13,562 bases of DNA, from positions 1 through 13,562 of the forward strand of contig CALCRE010000167.1 in the NCBI GenBank assembly GCA_937894465.1. Reading direction: 5' to 3'. The position numbers were made by a program, and so were the translations under genes. The notes under the pieces are model-generated. The model was not told the origin of the DNA, ran no database searches, and saw only the letters and a list, made by a program, of their open reading frames with translations. This DNA is from an uncultured Clostridia bacterium. Lineage in GTDB: Bacteria > Bacillota > Clostridia > JAAYHZ01. Within the stretch, counting starts at the first letter, position 1, and each line of letters begins with the position of its first letter. Shown here piece by piece: positions 6,781 to 13,562 of the stretch.

Positions 6781-7729
6781 TTAGGATTTTGAATTTCTAT
6801 CAATGGTAATACTTCCGGAGGTTGTTCTGATCTTTACATCATAACCGCCTCCGTTTATTTTTCCTTGCAAAGTACCCGGGGATTCTTTTCCCGCCTTGAT
6901 GTCAAACCCTTGGAGGGTAATGTTACCGGTGGTTGTGTCGGCATTGAGGTCAAAAGCCGCTGAAGCATTAATCAATAAAGAGATATCTCCGGATACGCCT
7001 GTTAACACCACATCATCCTTTAAGCTCTCCAATCGGATGTCCACAGGTCCTGAAACGGTTTCCACAGTGACTTGCCCTGCATTACCGACAAAAGACAGGT
7101 TTCCGGACACAGAGGCCGATTGCATGTTCTTCGTGTCAATTTTTTGCATGGATACATTACCGGATGTGCTTCTCGCATCTAATATCCCCCGACCCCGATT
7201 GGGCAACAAAATTGTTGCATTCCATCTTTTCTGCCGTTATGTCTCCGGACACTGAATTAACTGTGATGTCACTGTTTTTACCTGCCGCCAGCTGAACACT
7301 TCCAGAATAGGTGTCAATGGAAAACCAACCTTGATAATCCTCAGGAATGTACAAATCCAGTTGTAAAGATCCTTTCTGCAAATCAATCTGATCCTTCCTG
7401 TAATAGACCTCCAGAAAATACTTTTTGTTGCGGTTTTTAATCCGAAGCTCCGGTACGTTATTATAATTTGCCGGTATTTGGCCATATAGGATGGCTTTTA
7501 GACTATTGTCCTCACCAATGAAGACATTTACATTCTCCACCACACCTTTTATCTCCAGCCACTCCGGATTCTTAAATTCATTCGACAGATCGTCATAGAA
7601 CTCAACCATATTTTTAAAAGACCATTCGGGGCTTTTGTTTCCCGCGTTAAATATTAAGATCAAAGCAACCGTCAATAATATGACGCCTAATACAATACTA
7701 CCTAATATAATAGTTTTACGTTTATCCAT
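6781..7729 (-). pseudogene. DUF4097-type beta-solenoid membrane-anchored protein, frameshifted by an internal deletion
   Basis: Two leftward frames together make one protein. The first (7729-7157, 190 residues) has a short basic N-terminus, a membrane segment at about 7-28 (ILGSIVLGVILLTVALILIF), and the start of a solenoid of 'SGDI/SGSV' repeats. It stops soon after SGSGDIRCEK. The second frame carries on from about 7190 to 6781 with STSGNV, VSGNLSF, VSGPVDI, VSGDISL, TTGNITL and TSGSITID. Elsewhere the SG-to-SG spacing is 18-20 residues (54-60 nt). Across the break it is only 28 nt, so about 29 nt (26 or 32 also fit the frame) seem to be missing, rather than a single base. The family is the DUF4097 putative adhesin type, exposed outside the membrane, with no known biochemical function. 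The start ATG 7729-7727 has ribosome binding site GGTGG. A product truncated at 190 residues might still be made. Confidence 0.8.
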
Positions 7730-7772
7730 ACATTACCACCTTTTTTACAACACTTTCCTCTATTTAATATAA

Positions 7773-7806
7773 CCGTTTTTAACCTTCTTTAACATGTTAA
7801 AAACGG
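7773..7806. promoter_or_regulatory. Perfect 11-bp inverted repeat in the leader of the DUF4097-type gene
   Basis: CCGTTTTTAAC (7773-7783) and GTTAAAAACGG (7796-7806) match perfectly around a 12-nt spacer. It lies just downstream of the predicted start of transcription (near 7820) and about 44 bp before the start codon. It could be an operator blocking early elongation, or an RNA hairpin in the leader. The A/T-rich stem without a trailing T-tract on the minus strand makes a simple terminator less likely. Confidence 0.5.
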
Positions 7807-7826
7807 ATTCTACAAGTATATTCTAT

Positions 7827-7855
7827 ATTTTAACCACCTACAATGATTTTGACAA
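7827..7855 (-). promoter_or_regulatory. Sigma-A promoter of the DUF4097-type gene
   Basis: On the minus strand, TTGTCA (7855-7850, 5/6) and TAAAAT (7832-7827, 5/6) are separated by 17 bp. It gives the broken DUF4097-type gene a promoter independent of the sporulation cluster, whose terminator hairpin sits directly upstream. Confidence 0.65.
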
Positions 7856-7860
7856 TAGAA

Positions 7861-7896
7861 AAGCGCAAAGGCAGACAACCTCATTGCTGTCTGCCT
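7861..7896 (-). terminator. Probable rho-independent terminator of the spmAB-cwlJ-gerQ unit
   Basis: AGGCAGACA (7869-7877) and TGTCTGCCT (7888-7896) form a 9-bp G+C-containing stem with a 10-nt loop. Read leftward it is followed by TTTGCGCTTTTC, an interrupted T-tract. It lies about 85 bp after the gerQ stop codon and just before the next leftward promoter. Confidence 0.6.
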
Positions 7897-7981
7897 CATC
7901 ATAAATCCACATTACTGTCTTTATGAAGTACATCGTAAAACGTAACTTTCCCTTTTGCTTCTTATGTAAAAGACTTTCCTG

Positions 7982-8698
7982 TCAGAAGTAGATCTTCACA
8001 AACTTTATAGAGTACATGTCACACAATAAATAGTCATCCGTATTGGTTTCATTAATAATTAAATAGTCAATACCCACATCCACCAGATAACCTTCCCGAT
8101 CAATGAACATATTGGTTCCTACAACGAACTCAATTTTGACATGTCGTCCGATTTGTGTTCTCAAAAATCCTTGAATATAACCTAAGTCGGAAACACGTCC
8201 GCACCTCGATTGAACTGACCCGGGTTCCTGACCGGGCATTTGCGCCATATCACAAGTTGCATAAGCTCCCGGAGGCAGCATGCTTCCGGAGGGTTGTGTC
8301 AATACACCTTGCACTCCGGTAGGAGTCAATAGTTGCGTGGCTCTAACCAAATCCGGTGTGCCCATAGGCAATAAATCCGCTCTTGCCATATCCAATGAGG
8401 CTTGAGGCATTACATCCGGTGACATGGCTCCTCCCCCCATAATCGGTACGGTAACCGAAGGACGGTTGTTATATTGCTTGTTACTCATTTGAGACTCCAT
8501 GATTTTGCTTTGGTTTGCAGGTTTTGGAGTTGACATTTCGGGGAGTGTTCCTGTTTTAGGCACTATAGGAGCCGCTGCAGCCGGTAATGTTCCGGTTGCC
8601 GGCCTGTTATCCTTTCGAAATGTATTGTCTTTATTGCTTGCCCAATATTCATTTGCAGGCAAATTCGGTCTTCTTGATACATCATTTTGTTCTTGCAC
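7982..8698 (-). CDS. gerQ: GerQ-like spore coat protein
   Basis: 238 residues. The last 70 (about 170-238, beginning DLGYIQGFLRTQIGRHVKI and ending with DYLLCDMYSIKFVKIYF) match the GerQ domain: a YI-N-LR-N-G start, a central G-V-D--I-I block and a final YLL--Y-I-F. In Bacillus, GerQ is an inner-coat protein needed to place or hold the cortex-lytic enzyme CwlJ. The gene here lies 37 bp downstream of cwlJ on the same strand, which strongly supports the call. Residues 1-165 are a low-complexity Pro/Met/Thr/Ala/Gln-rich tail with a doubled TGTLP, longer than in Bacillus GerQ (about 180 residues in total). The lysines near the N-terminus that are cross-linked in Bacillus are absent; the first Lys is residue 23. 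The start is GTG 8698-8696, the only usable start after an in-frame stop. Its ribosome binding site (AAGAAAA) is weak, so the exact start is uncertain. Confidence 0.82.
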   Translation of the reverse strand: MQEQNDVSRRPNLPANEYWASNKDNTFRKDNRPATGTLPAAAAPIVPKTGTLPEMSTPKPANQSKIMESQMSNKQYNNRPSVTVPIMGGGAMSPDVMPQASLDMARADLLPMGTPDLVRATQLLTPTGVQGVLTQPSGSMLPPGAYATCDMAQMPGQEPGSVQSRCGRVSDLGYIQGFLRTQIGRHVKIEFVVGTNMFIDREGYLVDVGIDYLIINETNTDDYLLCDMYSIKFVKIYF

Positions 8699-8735
8699 TT
8701 TTCTTAAAATTATGTATGATCAGTCTCGAAGGATA

Positions 8736-9179
8736 TTAAGTTTCCGCATACAAGGAAGTCGGTTGATAAAAACAATGATCGTTGATTCTCGTATAAAAAG
8801 AGCCGCTTCCGTTTCTGGGGAAGTTCACTTCACAATCCGGGCTGAACGGGTTATAGTACCAAAGGCAGTCATCTACACCCCAATAACGGTTGCCGGACAA
8901 TGCCCAATCGGCAATTTCATAATGAGCTTGCTCCGGAGATATATTATAGATGTTTTGCGGATTATCACTACCATAAACCACTGTCATTGCGCAAGTGAAT
9001 TGGTATGGTTGCAGCAATACTTTTTTCAGATCACCTTGACAAACCCTCATATACTCGCCGTAAGCTACATGAACGCGATTCATGATTATGCTGGCAACCG
9101 CCTTCATACCATTTTCGCCCTCACCTTCGGCTTCGCACCGAATCATTCTAGCAAACATTTCCCTGGCTGATAAAGGCAT
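8736..9179 (-). CDS. cwlJ: Spore cortex-lytic cell wall hydrolase CwlJ
   Basis: 147 residues, close to Bacillus CwlJ, and made up almost entirely of the SleB/CwlJ hydrolase domain (Hydrolase_2). The N-terminal block RCEAEGEGENGMKAVASIIMNRV (14-36) is the family hallmark, with Glu16 the probable catalytic acid. It is followed by QFTCA, then DDCLWYYNP and NG-GSFYTRINDHCFY. There is no signal peptide or peptidoglycan-binding domain, which separates it from SleB and fits a mother-cell-made coat enzyme. It degrades cortex peptidoglycan containing muramic-delta-lactam during germination. The start ATG 9179-9177 follows GAGGG. An 87-bp gap separates it from spmB; a loose mother-cell-type (sigma-K-like) match lies there: CAC (9238-9236), 16 bp, AATAATATA (9219-9211). 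A separate promoter is therefore possible but weakly supported. Confidence 0.92.
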   Translation of the reverse strand: MPLSAREMFARMIRCEAEGEGENGMKAVASIIMNRVHVAYGEYMRVCQGDLKKVLLQPYQFTCAMTVVYGSDNPQNIYNISPEQAHYEIADWALSGNRYWGVDDCLWYYNPFSPDCEVNFPRNGSGSFYTRINDHCFYQPTSLYAET

Positions 9180-9266
9180 TTTTTATCCCTCGTTTCTTTC
9201 ATTTACATAATATATTATTCGAAAGAGCAAAGGATGTGACAGAAAATGTAGTGTAATCTAGTTTTC

Positions 9267-9797
9267 TTAGAGAAAGAAGAGCTTGCAAACAAAGAAAGAT
9301 AACAAAATGCAGACTACATCTGCAGTGACCGCCACAGGAATCATATATCCTGTGTTTTTTACTTTTGTGACACCGAAATAGATGGCGATAACATAAAATG
9401 TTGTTTCGGTGGATCCCATCATCACACAAGCCAGTTTCCCGATAAAGGAATCCGGACCGTATTGGTTCATAATGGAAGATACCAATGTCAATGATCCTGC
9501 ACCGGAAACCGGTTTTAATATGGCAAGAGGCATCACTCCGGCGGGAATGCCGATCCAATCGGTGACAGGGCTTAATGCATACACCAATAGTTCCATGGCG
9601 CCGGATGCCCTGAACATTCCGATGGCAACAATCAAACCCACCAATGTAGGAACCAATTTGACAGCCGTATCCAAACCGGTTTTTGCACCTTGTGTGAAAA
9701 TTTCAAAGACCTTTATCTTTTTACTTAATCCAATGGATACAATGGTCAACAATATGATTGGTACGACATACATGGACATTTGATTAATGACTTTCAT
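9267..9797 (-). CDS. spmB: Spore maturation protein B
   Basis: 176 residues (Bacillus SpmB is about 178), an integral membrane protein with a nucleoside-recognition/Gate domain. Hydrophobic segments lie at about 9-25, 48-63, 70-95 and 152-176. The family motif GSTETTFYVIAIYFG is at about 128-142, preceded by LKPVSGAGSL. SpmA and SpmB together are needed in Bacillus and Clostridium for proper spore core dehydration and heat resistance; they probably form one membrane complex, but the transported species is not established. The start ATG 9797 overlaps the spmA stop by 4 nt (ATGA), with AAGGAG 10 nt upstream, so translation is coupled. In Bacillus the pair sits downstream of dacB; no dacB is present here. 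Confidence 0.95.
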   Translation of the reverse strand: MKVINQMSMYVVPIILLTIVSIGLSKKIKVFEIFTQGAKTGLDTAVKLVPTLVGLIVAIGMFRASGAMELLVYALSPVTDWIGIPAGVMPLAILKPVSGAGSLTLVSSIMNQYGPDSFIGKLACVMMGSTETTFYVIAIYFGVTKVKNTGYMIPVAVTADVVCILLSFFVCKLFFL

Positions 9798-10378
9798 ATC
9801 ACGGATCTCCTTGTTCGCTCAAGTAATTTGCAAAGTAGAATCCCGCTTAGTAATGTTAAAAATGATGTGATCCATATGGGAATGATAATGTCATATGGAT
9901 TGACGGCTCCTGCGTTATACCTCAAGCTGATTACCGAAGTGGGGATCAGTTGAAAAGAACAAGTGTTAATGACCAAAAACAGCATCATGGATTCTGATGC
10001 ATTTGTGCTTGGATTGATTCTGTCCAACTCCTTCATGGCCTCTAGCCCCAAAGGTGTCGCTGCATTTCCCATACCCAACACATTCGCACATATATTCATC
10101 ACGATTTTCTCTTTTGCTTTGGTTTCCTTCTTTATCCTTGGAAATAAAAGATTAATTAAAGGCTCAATTATTTCACTCAAAGCTTTAACTGCAGAAGATT
10201 TTTCTAAAATCGCCGACATACCTGTCCAAAAACACATCATGCCGGTCAATCCTAACACAACATTCACCGCAGTTTTAGCCGATTCAAGGATTCCCGCAGA
10301 AACCTCCGCCGTCCTTCCGGATATAAAGCCTACAATTACCGATATTATAATCAAAGCCGCCCAAATATAGTTTAACAT
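9794..10378 (-). CDS. spmA: Spore maturation protein A
   Basis: 194 residues (Bacillus SpmA about 196), a multi-pass membrane protein. Hydrophobic segments lie at the N-terminus (3-18), about 38-60, 146-165 and 168-187. The motif ANVLGMGNAATPLGLEAM (about 98-115) and the later FLVINTCSFQLIPTSVISLR (about 133-152) are characteristic of SpmA. It works with SpmB in spore core dehydration. It is the first gene of the leftward sporulation cluster. The start ATG 10378-10376 follows AAAGGGTGAT, and a candidate sigma-E promoter lies at 10395-10423. The 4-nt overlap with spmB supports one transcript. Confidence 0.95.
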   Translation of the reverse strand: MLNYIWAALIIISVIVGFISGRTAEVSAGILESAKTAVNVVLGLTGMMCFWTGMSAILEKSSAVKALSEIIEPLINLLFPRIKKETKAKEKIVMNICANVLGMGNAATPLGLEAMKELDRINPSTNASESMMLFLVINTCSFQLIPTSVISLRYNAGAVNPYDIIIPIWITSFLTLLSGILLCKLLERTRRSVI

Positions 10379-10394
10379 CTTATCACCCTTTAAA

Positions 10395-10423
10395 AAGGTA
10401 TGTCCAAGCCTTCTAGAATATAC
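10395..10423 (-). promoter_or_regulatory. Candidate sigma-E promoter of spmA-spmB-cwlJ-gerQ
   Basis: Minus strand: -35 GTATATT (10423-10417) against the sigma-E consensus KMATATT, a 14-bp spacer, and -10 CATACCTT (10402-10395) against CATACAnT, one mismatch in each. Position and downstream genes fit mother-cell expression. The predicted start near 10388 falls at the edge of the Shine-Dalgarno sequence, so the leader would be only about 10 nt, with GGGTGAT retained. I see no competing sigma-A promoter on this strand. Confidence 0.5.
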
Positions 10424-10451
10424 ATCCTTCGGACAAGTAATTTTCCAACAC

Positions 10452-10480
10452 TTGACATCTGTTTATATTTTCTGTATTCT
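10452..10480 (+). promoter_or_regulatory. Sigma-A promoter of the tandem lipoprotein genes
   Basis: A perfect TTGACA (10452-10457), 17 bp, then TATTCT (10475-10480, 4/6). The start would be near 10487, giving a leader of about 67 nt before the first lipoprotein gene. It lies back to back with the sigma-E candidate of the leftward sporulation cluster. Confidence 0.65.
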
Positions 10481-10553
10481 GTTAATAGACTAGATTCCAT
10501 TTTCAGTATATTTATTAATTGCGAAAAATTCTTTTCGAAACCAAAGAAGGTGT

Positions 10554-12263
10554 ATGATGATTTATAGCAAGCTTCTACTTTCCACATCCATAAAAAAGTT
10601 TCTTCTTTTTTTGTTGTCTATTTTCATAATCATTTTCGCTGTATCTTGTGAAATGAACCAAAATAAAGTTTTTGATTCAAGTGAAAAAGTCACCACCATT
10701 GAACTGTCCCCGGATGAAGCCACTGTCTTTACCCAAGAACCTTTGAAGATTCTGTACTTGAAAGCCGGAATCGGTACAGTGGATTGGGGCTATCGTACAC
10801 ACCAAAAAGAAAATATGTTCATCAACTTTATGACATTGTCTGAAGCTTGTGAAAAGGAACTGGGCTTTTCATTGGATTTTATCGACATACCGGATTCGGA
10901 CACAGAATACAATGCCTATCTATCCTACTTGAATTCCGGTTTGTCCGGAGATTTGATTTTTCCAACTAAGGTTGAAAAAATCCTGGAAACCTCGGAGTAC
11001 GACACTTGGGCAGGCTCCTTTTATTGGAACGACCAATGGATTGAAGAGGGCATGTATATGGATATTACGAGGTACATTCCGCAATTTTGTCCCCAAGCCA
11101 CGATTAATTTTGAAAAGTATCCCCAAATTAAACAAATGTGTTCCCGAAACGGTAAAATCTATGCTCTGTATGCCGGTATGCCCACCATTTCAGCATATTC
11201 TTTGATCATTAAAAATAGTATTTTAGAAGAAAACAATCTGGACTCCGTCACAGATTTTGAGGCATTGTTGGAAATCATGAATAACAAGTACCTCAGAGCT
11301 GATTCCATACCGGAAGAGCGGAAAATCATGTTCGATTATCAGGAGCTTTTGTTGTATTCCATGTTTGAATCCGGATATTATCCCGTGACAATGTCCAATT
11401 TAAACCTTGGCATTGTATCAGGACTGGAAGATCAAGACTATTACCCGGTTACCATAGAAGACACGGACATATTAGACTATATGGTTGAACGGTTTTCACC
11501 TTTTTTCACCGGTAACTATTTTACCTCAAAATCCGAACAGTATACGGCTCTTCAAGCAGGTGAACAAGACTTGGCCATCACGATGCAGCCCTTGAAAATC
11601 ATAAAGAGTTTTTCCGGGAGCAGTTTAGACGAGAATGTAAACTTTTTCAATAGAGGGTATTCTATTTTTTTAATGGATGCTCCTAATATACACTTAAATC
11701 CTTTTTACATACAAGTGATCCCGGTTCCTTACTCCTCCACCCAACCGGAAAAAGCATTGTATTTTATGCAATGGTGTATGACAGACCCGGATGCCGCAGA
11801 CATATTAACATACGGATCGGCGATTCAAACAATAAGCCATTATTGGCTTTCGGATGATAACATCATCGTTCCAAAACCATGGAGCACACTTTTTGACTTT
11901 CATAATTTAATCGCCAACTTTTCCGAAAAAGCTTACCTTTGCGGAAATAAGCAATTTAATATCATTGACGAGTACAAGGAAAGAACATACGATGCTATTT
12001 ATCCGCCATTTTATAGAGCATTGGATTCCGATCATATGAACTATAACCTTCAAATAGAATATGAAAAAGTAATTCAATATCAATACAGGGATCGGAGAAC
12101 ATTACTCTATGACAGTATCTTAGAGTGGATTACTAACCCTGATTCCACCCTTACGGCCCATGATGTGAAGAGGGATTTGTCGGAATATCGGGGAAACGAA
12201 GAAATGATGAGTAAAGTGAGGGACTATATTCAAAGCATAAACATCTCCGGGGGTATATCATGA
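10554..12263 (+). CDS. Extracellular solute-binding-type lipoprotein, first of a tandem pair
   Basis: 569 residues. A lipoprotein signal peptide (basic start, hydrophobic core about 16-29) ends in lipobox AVSC with Cys32 as the lipidated residue, so the protein should be anchored outside the membrane. The body has the features of ABC-transporter substrate-binding proteins of the sugar/peptide type: DLIFPTKV, ARNG-like SRNGKIYALYAGMPT (about 197-211), a DFEALLEIM helix, and a late PEKALYFMQWCMTDPDAADILTYG block (399-421). It is longer than most such proteins (about 420-450) owing to an extra C-terminal region after about residue 430. The ligand is unknown. Two ATGs stand in tandem (10554 and 10557) behind GAAGGTG; the second has the better spacing (6 nt from GG), so the true start may be 10557. 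It overlaps the next gene by 4 nt. No permease or ATPase gene is visible in the window. Confidence 0.85.
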   Translation: MMIYSKLLLSTSIKKFLLFLLSIFIIIFAVSCEMNQNKVFDSSEKVTTIELSPDEATVFTQEPLKILYLKAGIGTVDWGYRTHQKENMFINFMTLSEACEKELGFSLDFIDIPDSDTEYNAYLSYLNSGLSGDLIFPTKVEKILETSEYDTWAGSFYWNDQWIEEGMYMDITRYIPQFCPQATINFEKYPQIKQMCSRNGKIYALYAGMPTISAYSLIIKNSILEENNLDSVTDFEALLEIMNNKYLRADSIPEERKIMFDYQELLLYSMFESGYYPVTMSNLNLGIVSGLEDQDYYPVTIEDTDILDYMVERFSPFFTGNYFTSKSEQYTALQAGEQDLAITMQPLKIIKSFSGSSLDENVNFFNRGYSIFLMDAPNIHLNPFYIQVIPVPYSSTQPEKALYFMQWCMTDPDAADILTYGSAIQTISHYWLSDDNIIVPKPWSTLFDFHNLIANFSEKAYLCGNKQFNIIDEYKERTYDAIYPPFYRALDSDHMNYNLQIEYEKVIQYQYRDRRTLLYDSILEWITNPDSTLTAHDVKRDLSEYRGNEEMMSKVRDYIQSINISGGIS

Positions 12264-13562
12264 AAAAATTTCTCCTATTATTATCGGTTTTATTGATTTT
12301 GCCGGTTGCTTCTTGTGAGAATAACAACCGGAATGAAGAGTTTGAGTTCAGCGAGAAAGTCACCACTGTTGAGATAAATGCGGGCGAAGTTGTAAAATTC
12401 ACTCAAGATCCTTTAAAAATCTTATACATCAAAGCCGGACTAGGTTATGTGGATTATGGGGTTCCTTCGCAAAAAAATGACAACATGTTCATTAACTTTA
12501 TGACATTGTCCCAACTTTGTAAAAAAGAATTGGATTTTTCATTGGACTTTATTGAAATACCAAGTCATCTTGAGGAATACAATGCCTATTTATCCTACTT
12601 AAATTCCGGCCTGTCCGGAGATTTGATCTTCCCTACGAAAGTCAGCAGTATAACCAGGCCTTTGGGTTATGATGCCTGGCCGGCTTCTTTTTATTGGGAT
12701 GACAAATGGATTGAAGAAGGCACCTACATGGATATTACGAAGTACATCCCTCAATTTTGTCCACAAGCCATTCTTAACTTTGAAAAATATCCCCAAATCA
12801 AACAAATGTGTTCACGAAACGGAAGGATTTATGCGGTCTATGCCGGTATGCCCACCGTTACGGCATTATCCATCATCATTAAAAACAGTATTTTAGAAGA
12901 AAACAATATTGACTCTGTTACCGATTTCAAAACTCTATTGGATATTATGGATAGTAAATACAGAGGCAATGAATCGATATCAGAAGAACAAAAAATATTG
13001 GTCAGCCGACAGGAGCTTTTACTGTATTCCATGATACAAACCGGGCATTATCCCGCATTTAACTTTTATCCAAATCTTGGGATTGTATTGAATAAGGAAG
13101 ATGATCAATTCCGTCCTGTACCCATCGAGGACACGGATATACTAGATAACCTGCATGAAGAGTTTTCACCCTTTTTTACCGGCAATTATTTTACCGATGA
13201 TAGAGATCAATATGCTGCACTAATCCAGGGCAAACAAGATATTTTTTTAACACTTCGCCCTTTATGGTACATCAAATCTTTCGCCAGTCAATGTGTTGAT
13301 GAGAAAGACAACATATTCAATAAAGGGTATTCCATTTTCTTAATGGATACTCCCGGTATGTACTTACAGTCATTCAGTATACAACCTGTTCCGGTTCCCT
13401 ATTCATCCACACAACCGGAGAAAGCATTGTATTTCATGCAATGGTTGATGACCGACCCGGATGCCGCCGATATATTGACATACGGATCAAGAATCATGAA
13501 TTTAGGCCATTATCGCTTCTCGTCAGACGATGTCATCATCCCGGAGGCAAACAACACAATAT
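12260..13562 (+). CDS. Extracellular solute-binding-type lipoprotein, second of a tandem pair (truncated by window end)
   Basis: Open from ATG 12260 to the right edge, 434 codons visible. The start overlaps the previous gene's stop (ATGA). A short signal peptide ends in lipobox VASC, with Cys19 lipidated. It is a close paralogue of the preceding protein over the whole visible length. Long identical blocks include LSYLNSGLSGDLIFPTKV, YIPQFCPQA, EKYPQIKQMCSRNG, FSPFFTGNYFT and TDPDAADILTYGS. Divergence is concentrated in segments such as the region after FPTKV, around YPAFNFYPNLGI, and in VDEKDN, which suggests changed ligand preference or partner contacts (inference). The high protein and DNA similarity marks a tandem gene duplication. 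The C-terminal region is outside the window. Confidence 0.87.
   Translation, partial: MKKFLLLLSVLLILPVASCENNNRNEEFEFSEKVTTVEINAGEVVKFTQDPLKILYIKAGLGYVDYGVPSQKNDNMFINFMTLSQLCKKELDFSLDFIEIPSHLEEYNAYLSYLNSGLSGDLIFPTKVSSITRPLGYDAWPASFYWDDKWIEEGTYMDITKYIPQFCPQAILNFEKYPQIKQMCSRNGRIYAVYAGMPTVTALSIIIKNSILEENNIDSVTDFKTLLDIMDSKYRGNESISEEQKILVSRQELLLYSMIQTGHYPAFNFYPNLGIVLNKEDDQFRPVPIEDTDILDNLHEEFSPFFTGNYFTDDRDQYAALIQGKQDIFLTLRPLWYIKSFASQCVDEKDNIFNKGYSIFLMDTPGMYLQSFSIQPVPVPYSSTQPEKALYFMQWLMTDPDAADILTYGSRIMNLGHYRFSSDDVIIPEANNTI

Noticed and set aside
7190..7210. Single-base frameshift or programmed frameshift in the DUF4097-type gene
   Set aside because: The repeat spacing across the break is about half the normal length, which a one-base slip would not explain, and no slippery heptamer with downstream structure is evident.
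8499..9170. 223-residue rightward open frame opposite gerQ and cwlJ
   Set aside because: It is antisense to two well-supported genes, crosses the gap between them, and its translation shows no recognisable domain.
9199..9558. Leftward 119-residue frame overlapping spmB
   Set aside because: It lies in a different frame within the clear SpmB gene; the translation is rich in His/Cys/Arg as expected of an out-of-frame shadow.
10390..10587. 65-residue leftward open frame upstream of spmA
   Set aside because: It overlaps the start of the rightward lipoprotein gene, has no ribosome binding site, and runs through both predicted promoters in this intergenic region.
10920..11135. Matching antisense open frames inside both lipoprotein genes (also 12599-12805)
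   Set aside because: They are similar to each other only because the two sense genes are duplicates; no ribosome binding sites or independent coding signal.

Overview
This window looks like chromosomal DNA from an endospore-forming, A+T-rich Firmicute, most likely a member of the Clostridia. The evidence is a spore-specific block (spmA, spmB, cwlJ, gerQ), strong AGGAGG-type ribosome binding sites, textbook sigma-A promoters (TTGACA/TATAAT with 17-bp spacers) and lipobox lipoproteins. No genus can be named from the sequence alone.

Layout from left to right. (1) 1-332 (-): the N-terminal part of an acyl-CoA synthetase that runs off the left edge, with its own promoter. (2) 642-717 (+): tRNA-Lys(CTT) with an encoded CCA, a near-perfect promoter and a terminator hairpin. 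(3) 757-4036 (-): two tandem, overlapping paralogous genes for short MutS-like ATPases, both with an Asn-Glu Walker B. (4) 4211-4909 (+): a divergent XRE-type helix-turn-helix regulator. A 10-bp-arm inverted repeat lies in the shared intergenic region, so the regulator may control itself and/or the MutS-like pair. (5) 5068-6768 (+): a complete long-chain acyl-CoA synthetase with an extended -10 promoter. (6) 6781-7729 (-): a membrane-anchored DUF4097-type beta-solenoid protein, broken by what looks like a deletion of about 29 nt in one repeat. (7) 7982-10378 (-): a sporulation cluster transcribed spmA > spmB > cwlJ > gerQ, with a good candidate sigma-E promoter before spmA. (8) 10554 to the right edge (+): two tandem, ATGA-overlapping paralogous solute-binding-type lipoproteins, the second cut by the window end.

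Working together: SpmA and SpmB support spore core dehydration. CwlJ is a cortex-lytic enzyme of germination, and GerQ is the coat protein that CwlJ needs in Bacillus. Having all four in one unit couples core dehydration to the later cortex-lysis machinery in the mother cell. The MutS-like pair with its divergent regulator is the least understood module. These proteins lack the mismatch-binding region of MutS, carry a substituted Walker B and probably act together. The tandem lipoproteins look like substrate-binding components, but no permease or ATPase is visible in the window.
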